Shown: positions 1-11,796, numbered from the stretch's first letter. The stretch: DNA of 64,000 nt from Lepus europaeus (GCF_033115175.1 NC_084836.1:77590253-77654252); one strand, 5' to 3'. Program-made: numbers and translations. Notes: generated from the letters alone by a model not told the origin.

Positions 1-224
1 AAACCTGAGTCTCAAAATAAGATTAAAATCTTAGGCATAAAATTACATGCACACTAATTTTTTTGTAGAGGAGAGATTTAAAAGACAATTTAATTTTTAC
101 AATGTATACATCTCTAAATTTTGTGAGTTGCTGATACTCAAAGTTTGCCTACTTTGTACTATGAATACTAGAGTTAATAGTGCAAATAAGAACACTTATT
201 TTCTGTCAGGATTTATTTTGTAGT

Positions 225-562
225 ATTTTTTAAATTACTTTATTATTTTTATATATTTGAAAGGCATAGAGAAAAAGAAAGACTAAGACAGACAAACAAA
301 GATTTCTATCATCTACTGGTTCATTCTTTAAATGCTTGTAACAGCCAAGGGTGGGCCAAGTCAAATCCAGCAACCCAGAATGCAATGCAGGATCTCTCAC
401 ATGGGTGGCAGGGACTGAACTATGAGCCATGTCCTGCTGCCTCCCAGCATGTGCATCAACAAGGTACTGGAATTCCAAGCGCAGCCAGGACCTGACCAAG
501 GCACTCTGATATGAGATGTGGGCATCGCAAGCAGTAGCATAACCACTGCCTGCCTCCTGATG
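225..562 (-). mobile_element. C-SINE, old, minus
   Basis: Antisense tail (TTATTTTTATATATTTGAAAG), purine stretch and body ending in the antisense head near 560. It is heavily diverged. Confidence 0.75.
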
Positions 563-761
563 TAACTTAAATGAACCTTTCTAGATAAAGTACATATTCT
601 CAAGGGACTGGAAAATCAGTCACAAACTAAGAATTTCCAGATTTCATTAAGTTTAAAAAATATTTTTCTCTGTTATGATCTAACTTTTTACATAAAGTGA
701 TTTTAATAACTACTGTTTTTTTTAAATAAACAAAATGAAGTGTCTTAGATTTTAACCATAA

Positions 762-1016
762 AGGGGGTTGGGGTGTTGTGGTGCAGCAGGTTAAAGCCCT
801 GTGTGGGGAAGTGCTAGAGATAAAGCCCCACCTCCACTTCAGGTAGTTTCCTGTTAACCTGCAGCTGAGGAGGCAGCAGATAACATAACGGCTCAAGTCG
901 CTGGGTCTCTGCCATTCATGTGGGAGATCCAGATGCGGTTCCAGACTCCTGATTTCTGCATGGCCAAATCCCTGCTATTTTTTCCACATGGAAAGTGAAC
1001 CAACACCAACAGGTAG

Positions 1017-1059
<43 letters not shown>

Positions 1060-1092
1060 TTCAAATAAATAAATAAACTTTAAAAAATTAAA
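762..1092 (+). mobile_element. C-SINE, plus, with (CT)n
   Basis: Head GGGGTTGGGGTGTTGTGGTG, a CT run at 1021-1055, and tail AAATAAATAAATAAACTTT. Confidence 0.85.
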
Positions 1093-1690
1093 AGGGATGA
1101 CACACATGAAGAAAGATAATCTTAGGGACAAATATATATATAATGAATGTTATAAAAAGTTTTATTAATATTAGAGGTGGCATTACATTTCAGGTATGTT
1201 AAATGTTTTCTAAAAATCTATAAAAAATATTGAGACTCAATTTTTCTTTTTTATTATTTATCAATAGAAGGTATCAGACTGAAAACATCCAGAGGATGAT
1301 GGTCATGTTATTTTAAACAAACTATCTTTAGTTTCAAAAACTGCAAAATTTATCACATACACCAAAAAATGTATACCAGTGACCTCAGACTGGTAGAAAT
1401 GAATATTAACAGAGTACTACACAGTACCTAGAACTCTTCTTTAGAATCAGAATATGCCCATTAGCTTTGAAGTCTCTACAGCTCCCTGACCCAAAAACCT
1501 GCCCGCCTTACCAGGTAACAATTTGCATGCTTTCTTTACCTTAATGCCTCTACATACATTCCCAAATACCTACATCTTTTAAAATTAGTTACTAGCAATT
1601 TTATTCAGATATAACTAATTACAATAAATACATACTTTAAGTATATATTTTGTTTTTCCTTTGTTTTAAAATTTTTCTTTAATTTACGAA
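1093..1690. other. AT-rich interval, nothing recognised
   Basis: Low-GC sequence without a usable ORF, splice-framed exon or clear repeat; probably very old transposon remains. Confidence 0.4.
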
Positions 1691-2237
1691 GTTTGACTAT
1701 GATATGCCTATTCTAAAAACTGCTTTATTGATTAAACTGACAGAAACTACACATACTGGGTACAATTTATCTATTACCATAATCAAGACAATGAACATAC
1801 CCATGACTTCCAAGAATTTGCTCATGCCTCTTCTTAGCCTTTCCCTTCAAACCATACTACTCTACCTCTGATGTATGTTTTGTCACAATATATTAGCCTG
1901 CATTTTCCAGACACTTGGGTAGGTGGAATCACAAGAATTATAGTGTTGTTTTTTGGGTCTGCATTGCTTCTGTCAGCATAAGGCATTTGAGAGTCACCCA
2001 TGTGGCTGCATTATCAATAAGTTAATCCTTTTATTGCTGAGTACTAAATCGTTGTATGGATATATCATAAATTGTTTATAATTCACATATTAATGGACAT
2101 TTAGATTTTTAATCAGTTTTAGCTTCTTACAAATAAAGCTGCTATGAATGTTTATGTATCAGCCTTTATATGGACATATGCTTACATTTAGTAAAATATT
2201 TAGGAGTATAAAAGATCATGTTAAAAACGTAGTGGTG

Positions 2238-2572
2238 GGGGGCCAACGCTGTGGTGTACTAGGCTAAGCCTCCACCCATGGAGCCATCATCCCATTTGCG
2301 TGCTGGTTCATGTCTTGGCTATTCATCTTGAGATCCAGCTCTCTGCTATGGCCTGGGAAAGCAGTGGAGGATGGCCCAAATGCTTGGGCCCCTGCACCCG
2401 TGTGGGAGACCCAGAGGAAGCTCCTGGCTTTAAATCAGCCCTGCTCCAGCAGTTGAGGCCATTTGGGGAGTGAACCAGTGGATGGAAGAATATTTTCTCT
2501 GTGTCCTCCTCTCTCTGTCTGTAACTCTACCTCTCAAATAAATAAATAAATTTTTAAAAAATAAAAAGTGTA
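2238..2572 (+). mobile_element. C-SINE, plus
   Basis: Head GGGGGCCAACGCTGTGGTGT, body with GGATGGCCCAAATGCTTGGG, tail AAATAAATAAATAAATTTTT. Inserted in antisense L1. Confidence 0.9.
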
Positions 2573-2644
2573 GTGGTTATACCATTTTACATTGCATCAC
2601 AGCATATGAAATACGAGAACTCTTGTTCCTCCAATATTTATTTA

Positions 2645-3012
2645 TTTTTTTTTATTTTATTTTTATTTTTTTAAATTTTTTTGACAGGCAGAGTGGACAG
2701 TGAGAGAGAGAGAGACAGAGAGAAAGGTCTTCCTTTTGCCGTTGGTTCACCCTCCAATGGCCGCCGCGGTAGCGAGCTGCGGCCGGCGCACCGCGCTGAT
2801 CCGATGGCAGGAGCCAGGTGCTTCTCCTGGTCTCCCATGGGGTGCAGCACCCAAGCACTTGGGCCATCCTCCACTGCACTCCCTGGCCACAGCAGAGAGC
2901 TGGCCTGGAAGAGGGGCAACCGGGACAGGATCGGTGCCCCGACCGGGACTAGAACCCGGTGTGCCGGCGCCGCAAGGCGGAGGATTAGCCTAGTGAGCCG
3001 CGGGGCCGGCCT
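2645..3012 (-). mobile_element. C-SINE, minus, young, with target-site duplication
   Basis: Starts with the antisense T-rich tail and CAGAGTGGACAGTGAGAGAG; ends in GAGCCGCGGGGCCGGCC. The flanking CTCCAATATTTATT is present on both sides (2632 and 3012), so this is a clean insertion. High CpG content in the head suggests recent age. Confidence 0.93.
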
Positions 3013-3179
3013 CCTCCAATATTTATTATGATTACTATTTAAATTTTAGCTGTTCTAATAGGTATTATTGCATTACTGGTTTACTACATAATGATATAGA
3101 GGATCTTATCACTTGCTAATATTTTTACCTATATGTACATGATAAAGTTCCTGTTTACCTTTTATTTTCCACCCTGCCT

Positions 3180-3247
3180 TTTTTTTTTTTGACAGGCAGA
3201 GTGGACAGTGAGAGAGAGAGAGAAAGGTCTTCCTTTTCCGTTGGTTC
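3180..3247 (-). mobile_element. C-SINE fragment, minus
   Basis: Only the antisense tail, the GACAGGCAGAGTGGACAGTG stretch and the first bases of the body are present. Confidence 0.8.
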
Positions 3248-3642
3248 TTTAATGTTTTGTAATTCTCATTGTACAGCTTCTTGATATTCTTAGAAAAATT
3301 TTTTCCAAGGTACTTTTTTTGTAGCTATTGTGAATGGGATTGATCTTAGAAATTCTTTCTTAGCCATGGCATTGTCTGTATATAGAAAGGCTACACTCAG
3401 CAGTACAATGTTGAACAGAAGTGGTAAGAGAAAATATCCTTTTGGTTCATAGCCTTAGAGAGAAAGTATTCAGTGTTTTACCATTAACTATGGTATTAAT
3501 TATAGATTTTTCATAGATGCCTCTTATTAGGATATGGAAGCTCTTTCTGTTATTGATTTCAGTTCCACTGTGGTCAAAGAATACATCGTGTACAATTTAA
3601 GTCCTTGGAATTCATTTATGATACAGAGGATATCACCTAATA

Positions 3643-3985
3643 GAGTCTTTTTTTTTTTTTTGACAGGCAGAGTGGATAGTGAGAGAAAGAGAGAGAGAGA
3701 CAGAGAGAAAGGTCTTCCTTTTTGCCGTTGGTTCACACTCCAAATGCCGCTGCGGCCGGCACATCGTGCTGATCCGAAGCTAGGAGCCAGGTGCTTCTCC
3801 TGGTCTCCCATGCAGGTGCAGGGCCCAAGGACCTGGGCCATCCTCGACTGCCTTCCTGGGCCACAGCAGAGAGCTGGCCTGGAAGAGGGGCAACCGGGAT
3901 AGAATCCGGAGCCCCAACTGGGACTAGAACCCGGTGTGCCGGCGCCGCGAGGCAGAGGATTAGCCTGTTAAGCCACGGCCCCGGC
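3643..3985 (-). mobile_element. C-SINE, minus, with target-site duplication
   Basis: Antisense T-run to GGCCCCGGCCC. The target sequence CCTAATAGAGTCTT is repeated on both sides, with a further partial repeat at 4000-4010. Confidence 0.92.
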
Positions 3986-4613
3986 CCTAATAGAGTCTTA
4001 ATAGAGTCTTTTTTTTTTTTTTTTGTATAACCGATAGATTTCAGACAATGTTATATAGCAGTCCAACACATATGAACACACTGTATCATTTAAAAAGTAA
4101 AGTAATCATTTTGAGAAACCAAAGCTACTATGTCATTAAAAGTAAACAAGAGAGGGAATGCAGGCAAGTTAAAAAGAGAAAGTTGGGGTGACATTATAAT
4201 TCATTATGAACAGAAATCTGGCATCTTATTTTTTAAAACTACAACAATAACAGTAACAACTACTTATAAAATGTGCCTGAAATTCTGGCTTTAAGGTTAT
4301 GAAACCAGCTAACCAGATTGTGCTGATTATTACCTAGGCAAAAGCAAATAAACCACTAGACATAATACTAACCTGAGCAGCTCCCAAAGAGGGAACACGT
4401 AAACTTTCCTTCATAGCTTTTTGTCTGTCACCATCTTCAAGTTCATTGGTCACTAAAGCCTAGAAAGATGTAATTAAATTATGAAATGAGTTATACTAAA
4501 TTTGAATCTTGCATTAATAATTATGCAACATTTGTATACATTGCTTTGTGATAATCTCTTGATGAGTTTATACTGACATAGCAAAAGTAAAAAATCATAA
4601 GACTATTGTATTG

Positions 4614-4850
4614 AGGGCCAGTGTGGTGGCGTATCAGGTTAAACTGCCATCTGCAATGCTAGCACCCCTATGGGCGCCAGTTCGAGTCCTTACTGCTCCA
4701 CTTCTGCACCCACGTGGGAGACCCAGAGGAAACTCCTGGCCCAACCCCAGCTGTGGTGGCCATTTGCAGTGTGAAACAGTAGATGGAAGATCTTTCTCTC
4801 TCTGTAATTCCACCTTTCAAATAAATAAAAATTAAATTAAAAAAGACTAT
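4614..4850 (+). mobile_element. C-SINE, plus, internally shortened
   Basis: Head GGGCCAGTGTGGTGGCGTA to tail AAATAAATAAAAATTAAATT; part of the middle is missing. It lies in an intron of the XPR1 pseudogene. Confidence 0.85.
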
Positions 4851-5512
4851 ATGTATTGAAAGCTACCAACTATTTGGAGAACAGGAATGAGGAAGTATTT
4901 CTTTAAAAATAAGACATGAATGTGATTGCAGACACATGGTTGATAAGTGGGATGATTATACCTCAGTTTCAGAGATGAGCTGGTTAATTTTATTGCATGT
5001 ATAAAATGGGGCTACTTCTACATGAGCCACTCACCAATCTGCTCCACGAGATGTTTCCAGGATCTTGTCATGCCTTTTAAGGATTTTTCAAAATCCTGCA
5101 AAATTCAGATTCCACAGGAAGAAATGAAAAACACAACCATAAAAATCTATCATCACCAAAGAGAAAACCAACAAGCACTAGGCTGACTAGACAAAAACTG
5201 AGTACACTGGGAGACGCAATGCTTCTATGTAAAGAATACTTCCAGAAAAGGTCTTGCATGTATCACACACTAAATATATTTCTTTATTTCTCTGCTTTTT
5301 GAGGGACTAGTAGAGATGTGCATTTTCTCCCCTACCACACAAGCATACACGTATCAGCAAGGAAAACAGAAGATCAGCTAATTCTCTTAAAGTACATTCT
5401 CCTTCCATTCCTTCTCACTTTGTGGATAGTGGTGTGTGGTCAATCAGTAGAAAGGAGTAAGCGACTACATTTTGGTTCAGCTGATGATGGGTAGGAACCC
5501 CCATTTTCCCTG

Positions 5513-5850
5513 CTTCTTTTTTTTTTTTTTTCACATGCAGAGTTAGACAGTGAGAGAGAGAGAAAGGTCTTCCTTCGGTTGGTTCACCCTCCAAATGGCT
5601 GATATGGCAGGCACACTGCACTGATCTGAAGCCAGGAGCCAGGTGCTTCCTCCTGGTTTCCCATGCGGGTGCAGGGCCCAAGTACTCGGGCCCTCGGGCC
5701 ATCCTCCACTGCCTTCCTGGGTGACAGCAGAGAGCTAGACTGGAAGAGGAGCAACCGGGACAGAATCCAGCACCCAAACCAAGACTAGAACCCAGGGTGC
5801 CGGCTCCTCTGGCGGAGGATTAGCCAAGTGAGCCACGGCTCCGGCCCCTC
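5513..5850 (-). mobile_element. C-SINE, minus
   Basis: Antisense T-run, GCAGAGTTAGACAGTGAGAG, and head GAGCCACGGCTCCGGCCCC. Confidence 0.9.
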
Positions 5851-5879
5851 AGTTTCGACAATGACAAAATACCATACTT

Positions 5880-6142
5880 CTGGGGCACTGGTTCGAGTCC
5901 TGGATACTCCATTTCTGATCCAGCTCCCTGCTAATGCACCTGGGAAAGCAGTGGAAGATAGCCCAAGTGTTTGGACCCCTTCACCTGGGAGACCCAGAAG
6001 AAGATCCTAGCTCTTGGTTTTGGATCAGCCCAGATGTTGCTGTTGTGGTCATCTGGGGAGTAAACCAGCGAATGGAAGATCTCTCTCTCCCTCAATCTGT
6101 TACTCTGCCTTTCAAATAAATAAATAAATCTTTAAAAAATAT
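5880..6142 (+). mobile_element. C-SINE, plus, 5'-truncated
   Basis: Begins at GGGGCACTGGTTCGAGTCC, part way into the tRNA-related head; tail AAATAAATAAATAAATCTTT. Confidence 0.85.
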
Positions 6143-7400
6143 GCCATACTTCTTTACAGTATCAAATTCTATCATGCTTTATGAAAAAGTAGGAAGCCAT
6201 GCACTTGCAAAGTTAAATTACAAACCAGAGGGATCCCAAGATGACTGATCAACTATCCCTATCAGCAAATAATTTAGCACTCACTGCAAACAGGCCTCGC
6301 TTGCTTCTTTATAATTTTCCCTCATACTTCACTTACTTGGAGTGCATGTGTCATAACTTGGGGGCAGTTTTAGTCAATCTTCTCCCTTTCTCAAAAGAAA
6401 CACATTCTTACAGAATAACACATTCTTACAGAATCAACCCAAAAACATGGAACAGAACACAATTTGTATAGTCAAAAACTATTCTTGCTTTCCCAAGGAG
6501 TATTTTTTAATGATACAAAACAAAATGCTAGTGAATTTAACAGGGAATTTCTCTGTAACACACAAGCACAGAGCTAATGAACTAAGAAATGTTAATGTTT
6601 TTAAAGCATTATAGGAAAGTGGAATATATATTAATATATATTAATTTAAATTAAATTATAAAACTTAAATTAAAAATTGTAGAATATGGGAGGCATCATG
6701 TTCTTAAAACTGTATATATGAAATAATGAAATCTGTTTTAAATGATAAAACCACAGATAAAGTTCAAAGAAAAGGAATGTATCATTGTATTATATATATT
6801 TTATAATGTGAAGTTTTCTATTAAATTATCTTCCCCTGAGTTTGTATGTGAATAACAACACTTAAGTTACCAAAGGAAAAAACTCTGAATTTTTCAAAGA
6901 GGAAGATGGAAACACACGCATTAACAATTTATATAGTTATTGCAGATATGAAACTTTAGTTACTCTTAATTTTGAAATTCTCATATCCCAGGTATTGCTT
7001 TTATAGCATAATTTAGCTTTTTATATGGTATATCATTCTATGATGATCCTAACCACTCATCTAAGTAATAATCAAAAGAGTAAAATGAAAAAAAACCAGT
7101 ATATCTAGTCTATAAGATAAGGAAGTTGATTTACCTATTTAAATAGCTTTCAATTAAATTCCTAATAAATGATAAATTTATGTCAAGAAACATGCAAGGA
7201 ACAAAAAATGAATAAATGTCCTATATCTCTGTAATTTAGGAAAGCTGCAGTTTTAGAAACACTGAGTGATAGATATAAGTGGTAGATTTAAGTCCTTACA
7301 CCCATTTGCCATATCCTGATTTCTGTTCTTTCTCAGGAACTTTAAAAAACAAACAACAACAAAACAGCCATATTGCAGCCTGTCAAGAAGAAAGGTTCTT
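6142..7400. other. AT-rich intronic interval of the XPR1 pseudogene
   Basis: No open frame, splice-framed exon or recognisable repeat; AT-rich throughout. The minus-strand interval 7620-7400 has short open frames that I could not assign and that match none of the XPR1 exons I recall. Confidence 0.45.
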
Positions 7401-8124
7401 TTAGTGGCACATTAAAAGTCCAGATCTTTTATTAATGTTCCTTGAAGGAATTTTAACAATCCAACTGCTTTCAGAAAAATTTTGCCATTGCCTAGAAGGA
7501 ACATAAAAGTTCTTCCAATGCCAGCAATGATTTGGTAGATATGTATTATTTCTTCTATCAGCATCATCAGAGTTGCTGCTAAAAATAGGGCACAAATGGC
7601 TGCTCTGTAAAGCTACCCCAATTCAGAAAGCTTTAGAAAATTAATCTTCAAAAACAGAAGTCCTGTTAGCACTGTTTTACTGCCTCTGGTACTTGCTTTT
7701 TAGCCAATGAGGACATCTGAAATCCCAACAACAACATGCTAAGGATTATCCTTTTCCAATGGACTCATTTGTAGAGTTCCAGATAATCCCATCTACAGGG
7801 ATTTCTCATTTACGAAAGGTGCCATTCACCTGGGTAAAATCTCATTACCTGACAGTTCTGCAGCAGGAAGACTGGGGGAGAACTCGCTGAAGGCCAGTTT
7901 AAGGTCTTTAATACTCCTGTGGTGGATACGTTCTTCACGGGACAGGTGGAGGACTGGTTTTCTAGTTGTCGTAGTGTAGTAGCACCAGCAGTTTCCTTCT
8001 GCGCCTCCAGTGACAACTGCAGCACATTCTGAAGTGTGGAAACCTGCGCTGAGCCTCTGTGAGCTTCTCTGTAAGAAAACAAGGTCGTCCAATCAGTAAG
8101 ATAAAAGGTGATGGAAGTTTTCAA

Positions 8125-8765
8125 TGGGGCGGTGGTTAAAAAGCTGACTGGGGCCGGCACTGAGGCTCACTAGACTAATCATCCGCCTTGCGGCGCCGGC
8201 ACACCGGGTTCTAGCCCTGGTCAGGGCACCGGATTCTGTCCCAGTTGCCCCTCTTCCAGTCCAGCTCTCTGCTGTGGCCCGGGAGTGTGGTGAAGGATGG
8301 CCCAAGTGCTTGGGCCCTGCACCCCATGGGAGACCAGGATAAGCACCTGGCTCCTGGCTTCGGGTTTTCGCAGTGCACCTACTGTGGTGGCCATTTGGCA
8401 GGTGAACTGGCTGAGGAAAGACCTTTGTCTCTCTCTCTCTCTCTCTCATTAACACGGCCTGTTAAAATTTTTTTTAATTAAAAAATAAAATAAAAAGCTG
8501 ACTGTGACTCCCACATCCCATACTGTGGAGCCTGGTCAAGTTCCACCTCCATTTTTCTGCTAAGTGCACCCTGAGAGGTAGCAGGTGACTGCTCAAGCAC
8601 TTGGGTTCCTGTCACTCATGTGGGAAACCCAGATGGAATTCCTAATTTCCAACTTGGCCAGGCTAGGTCCCAGCTGTTGCAGGCATTTAGGGAGTGAACA
8701 AGCAGATGGAAGATATCTGTCTCTCCATCCAAATAAAATTTTAAGTAAAATATGTAAAATTTATA
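8125..8765 (+). mobile_element. Old C-SINE split by a younger C-SINE
   Basis: The older plus-strand element starts at GGGGCGGTGGTTAAAAAGC (8126) and resumes at about 8493, ending near 8765. Between the halves sits a younger plus-strand element (8149-8490). Confidence 0.85.
8149..8490 (+). mobile_element. C-SINE, plus, young, nested
   Basis: Head GGGGCCGGCACTGAGGCTCA, a CT run, and a tail rich in AAAATAAAATAAA. The target duplication AAAAAGCTGACTG occurs at 8136 and 8491, inside the older SINE. Confidence 0.92.
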
Positions 8766-8825
8766 TTAAAATGTCAACACTGTCCTTTGCATTTTTACTA
8801 ATTATTCTAGTTTGCTTCTGTAGAT

Positions 8826-8845
8826 TTTTTTTTGATATGCAGAGT

Positions 8846-8877
<32 letters not shown>

Positions 8878-9150
8878 AAGGTCTTCCTTCTGTTGGTTCA
8901 CCCCCCAAATGGCCACTATGGCTTGTGCATTGAGCTGATCCGAAGCCAGGAGCCAGTTTTTACTCCTGGTCTCTGATGCAGGTGCAGGGCCCAAGCACTT
9001 GGGCCACCTTCCACTGCCTTCAAGGCCCACAGCACAGAGATGGACTGGAAGAGGAGCAACCGGGACAGAACCAGCACCCCAACCAGGACTAGAACCCACG
9101 GTACTGGTGCTGCAGGTGGAGGATTAGCCAAGTGAGCCACGGTGCCGCCC
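8826..9150 (-). mobile_element. C-SINE, minus
   Basis: Antisense T-run and GATATGCAGAGTTAGACAGTG, then the body to GAGCCACGGTGCCGCCC. Confidence 0.9.
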
Positions 9151-9299
9151 ATGTGTAGAATTTCTAAGAAATAATGTTATAAGTAATATTTAGAACTAGA
9201 TGGAAAAATATTTTTGTGTAACATCCTCCTTTTATTTTACCTCACACTTCCCTAACCCACAAAATTTCTAAGGTAACCTTTCCTTTCCCCCACCCCAGA

Positions 9300-9860
9300 A
9301 GAAGAAATCAAATGCAAAGAGCTACTAAGAGTGAAAATAAAATGGTACAGCTGTTTTGGATCTTGGAAAACATTTTGGCCTTTTCCAAAAGGTTAAACAC
9401 AGAGTTACAATATGATTCCGTGATTCTACTCCTAAGTACATACCTAACGGAATTGAAAACACATGCTCACACGAAAGCTTGCACATCTATACATACACCC
9501 AAACAGCAGAAAGCAATGCAAATGACCATCAGCCAGTGAATGGGTATATAAAAACATAGGGTATGCACACATGAAAATACACAATGGAATATCAGTCACA
9601 AAAAAGAATGAGTACTACTTCATGCTACAATATGGATGAATCTTGAAGATACTAAGTGAAAGCAGACATAAAATACCTCACACGTATGATTCTATTTATA
9701 TGAAATGTCCACAACAGGGAAATCTATGGAAACAGGAAGTAGGTACGTGGTTGCCAGGGGCTGGGGGAGAGTGGAGTGAGGAGTGACTGCTAAAAGGGAC
9801 TGATGGAAATGTTCTGTAATAAGATACAGAGGGCTGTTGTACAAACTTTGTAGAACTGTC
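9300..9860 (+). mobile_element. Old LINE-1 3' fragment, plus
   Basis: Contains the conserved 3' ORF2/UTR phrases of mammalian L1: CAATGGAATATCAGTCAC, ATATGGATGAATCTTGAAG, GAAGTAGGTACGTGGTTGCC and AGGGGCTGGGGGAGAGTGG. Confidence 0.85.
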
Positions 9861-9861
9861 C

Positions 9862-10110
9862 ACACTTTAAAGGGTGAATGCTGAGGTGGAGTGCCTGGGT
9901 TTGTGTTCGAACTCTGCTCCCAATTCCAGCTTCCCACTAATACCCACCCTGGGAGTCAGTAGGTGGTGGGTGAAGTAGTTGGGTACCACAGAGAAGACCA
10001 GGTTTCAGTCAGCCTGGCCTAGCCCCAGCCATTTTGGGAGTAAACCAGTGTGGACTGAAACACACTTGCTGTTTGTCTATCCTCTGCCTCTTGAATAAAA
10101 TAATTACTAA
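9862..10110 (+). mobile_element. C-SINE-related element, old, plus
   Basis: Diverged body with TTTTGGGAGTAAACCAGTG and tail TTGAATAAAATAATTAC. Confidence 0.65.
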
Positions 10111-10114
10111 TTAG

Positions 10115-10262
10115 CTTTATCACATAGGTGCAGGTACCGAACCACTTGAGTCATCACTTTTGCCTCCCAGGAACTGCACTGGCAGGAAGCTGCAGGTGGG
10201 AATTGAATGTAGGCTCTCTGACGTGGGATGCAGATGTCTTAACTACTCACTGCTCCTCAACT
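10115..10262 (-). mobile_element. C-SINE-related fragment, old, minus
   Basis: Antisense head portion (GGGAATTGAATGTAGGCTCT, TGGGATGCAGATGTCTTAAC). The next SINE has inserted into its end. Confidence 0.65.
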
Positions 10263-10265
10263 CAT

Positions 10266-10598
10266 TTTTTTTTTAAGATTTATTTTATTTATTTGAAAGA
10301 CAGAGTTACAGAGAGAGGTAGAGACAGAGAGATAGACAGGTCTTCCATCCACTGGTTCACTCCTCAGATGGCCACAACAGCGGAGCTGGGCCAGTCCGAA
10401 GCCAGGAGCCAGGAGCTTCTTCTGGGTCTCCCACATGGGTGAAGGGGCCCAAGCACTTGGGCCATCTTCCACTGCTACCCCAGGCCACAGCAGAGAGCTG
10501 GATCAGAAGAGGAGCAGCCAGGACTAGAACCCGCGCCCATATGGGATGCTGGCACTGCAGGCTGTGGCTTTAACCTACTGCGCCAGTGCTGACCCCTC
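10266..10598 (-). mobile_element. C-SINE, minus, with target-site duplication
   Basis: Antisense tail TTTTTTTTAAGATTTATTTT to head GCGCCAGTGCTGACCCC. Flanking CCTCAACTCATTTT and CCTCAACCCATTTT form the duplication. Confidence 0.92.
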
Positions 10599-10627
10599 CT
10601 CAACCCATTTTAATCCTAGTTAATGGA

Positions 10628-10871
10628 GTTGGCACTGAGGTGTAGCGGGTAAAGCTGCTGCCTGCAGTGCCGGCATCCCATATGGGCACCGGTTCGAGTC
10701 CCGGCTGCTCTCATTCCTATCCAGCTCTCTGCTATGGCCTGGGAAAGCCGTTAAGATTGCCCAAATTGTTGGGTCCCTGCACCCATGTGGAAAACCCAGA
10801 AGAAGCGCCTGGCTTCAGATCGGCGCATCTCTAGCCGTTGTGCCCAATCAGGGAGTGAACCAGCAGATGGA

Positions 10872-10923
<52 letters not shown>

Positions 10924-10982
10924 CTCCTTCTCTTTCTGTGTAACTCTTATTTTCAAATAAATAAATAAATCTTTAAAAAAAT
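10628..10982 (+). mobile_element. C-SINE, plus, with (CT)n and target-site duplication
   Basis: CT run at 10877-10918, tail AAATAAATAAATAAATCTTT. ATCCTAGTTAA flanks both ends. Confidence 0.92.
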
Positions 10983-11795
10983 CCTAGTTAACATCAACCA
11001 GTTTTCTTCCCAGGTAGTGAATCACAGACGACTGGCTGAAGATACATCCCTGTGGTGAACTCTCCTTGATAAGAAACCTAGGGCCCAACCTGACTGAAGC
11101 TGGGTCAAGAATTCTGCACAAAAACAGAAATTGTATCCTCAGCTTCCCCTTTCTGACATAAAAAGGCAAAATCCCTGTACATAATATGTACAATCTCCAC
11201 CTCCAAATGAGTATGCAACACATGTAACACACATGATAACCTAGTTGGGTATGTGTGCCCACCTTCTTTCAAATAAGCATGCCCATCCCCAGAACTTCCT
11301 CAAAAATTAACCAATATTTACTTTCCTAGATGCAAGTCCTACGAAATTAATGACTCCTAGCTCTTCAGTGAGCCTGATTTTGTTCACAAAATCACCTTGC
11401 TAAACCAAGTATCTTTTTTTCTGTTTACAGCTCAAATTGCTGTCTGTGTGCTTCCCCTGCCACAATGCTACATAAGAACTCTCTGTTTTCCTTCCTGAAT
11501 CCACTAGAGTCAATTAAGTTAAGGCTCCAGGGCAGAAGAGGAGGTCATAAGCTGAGGTGACTTGATTCAGTCCCGTAGTTTCAATTATCATTTAAACAGT
11601 GGTGGTTCCCAAGCTGACCCACAGCAAGTTTCCTCAAGCTTAGTACAACCGACATTTGGAACCAGATAATTCCTTGTTAAGGGGTGGGAGTGCTGCTACT
11701 TGCAATGCAGGATTTTTAGCAGGATTCCTGGCCTATAGAGACCCATTAGATAAATATCCCCTGGGAGGCAAAAAACAACCATCACAGACAAGACT
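10983..11795. other. Unassigned interval
   Basis: Moderate GC with no splice-framed exon or clear repeat. One open minus-strand stretch of about 90 codons (11262-10984) has no recognisable domain and looks incidental. The pattern of direct text such as CTCTCTGTTTTCCTTCCTG could be an old LTR, but I cannot support that. Confidence 0.35.
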
Positions 11796-11796
11796 T

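Larger units (their letters stand above)
1690..4020 (-). mobile_element. Old LINE-1 fragment, antisense, broken up by SINEs
   Basis: Pieces at 1690-2235, 2570-2640, 3013-3180 and 3248-3640 read as the antisense of mammalian-wide L1 (antisense phrases such as AATAAAGCTGCTATGAATG and, nearer 3540, ORF2 sequence). C-SINEs split it at 2238, 2645, 3180 and 3643. Confidence 0.75.
4373..8068 (-). pseudogene. XPR1: XPR1 unprocessed pseudogene fragment (three SPX-domain exons)
   Basis: Three minus-strand blocks match consecutive exons of XPR1, the phosphate exporter and gammaretrovirus receptor; these exons code for part of its N-terminal SPX domain. They are 8068-7849 (KLTEAQRRF, later [12 protein letters not shown], then [11 protein letters not shown]), 5111-4962 (ILKRHDKILETSRGADW, then VAHVEVAPFYTCNKINQ) and 4459-4373 ([15 protein letters not shown]). 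Introns are retained and several splice sites survive (TTTCTTACAG and CAG/GTAATG; TTTCTAG and CAG/GTTAGT). The first exon has lost four bases in total through three small deletions and changes frame three times. The second has two TGA stops where XPR1 has CGA (Arg), typical CpG decay, and its acceptor AG has become GG. The third exon is open but has one extra codon. The intact exon lengths match XPR1 exactly (50 codons for the middle exon). No other XPR1 exons were found in the window. It is a dead partial duplicate. Confidence 0.88.

Noticed and set aside
7400-7620. Minus-strand block with short open frames between two XPR1 exons
   Set aside because: It does not match any XPR1 exon I know and lacks splice-framed ends; treated as intron.
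8093-8455. Open frames of about 120 codons inside C-SINEs (also at 2681, 3534, 5415 and 11887)
   Set aside because: Translations of SINE sequence; the same peptide phrases recur at every copy.
10628-10700. tRNA-like head sequences (GTTCGAGTCC) as tRNA genes
   Set aside because: They belong to the tRNA-derived heads of C-SINEs and are followed by the SINE body and tail.
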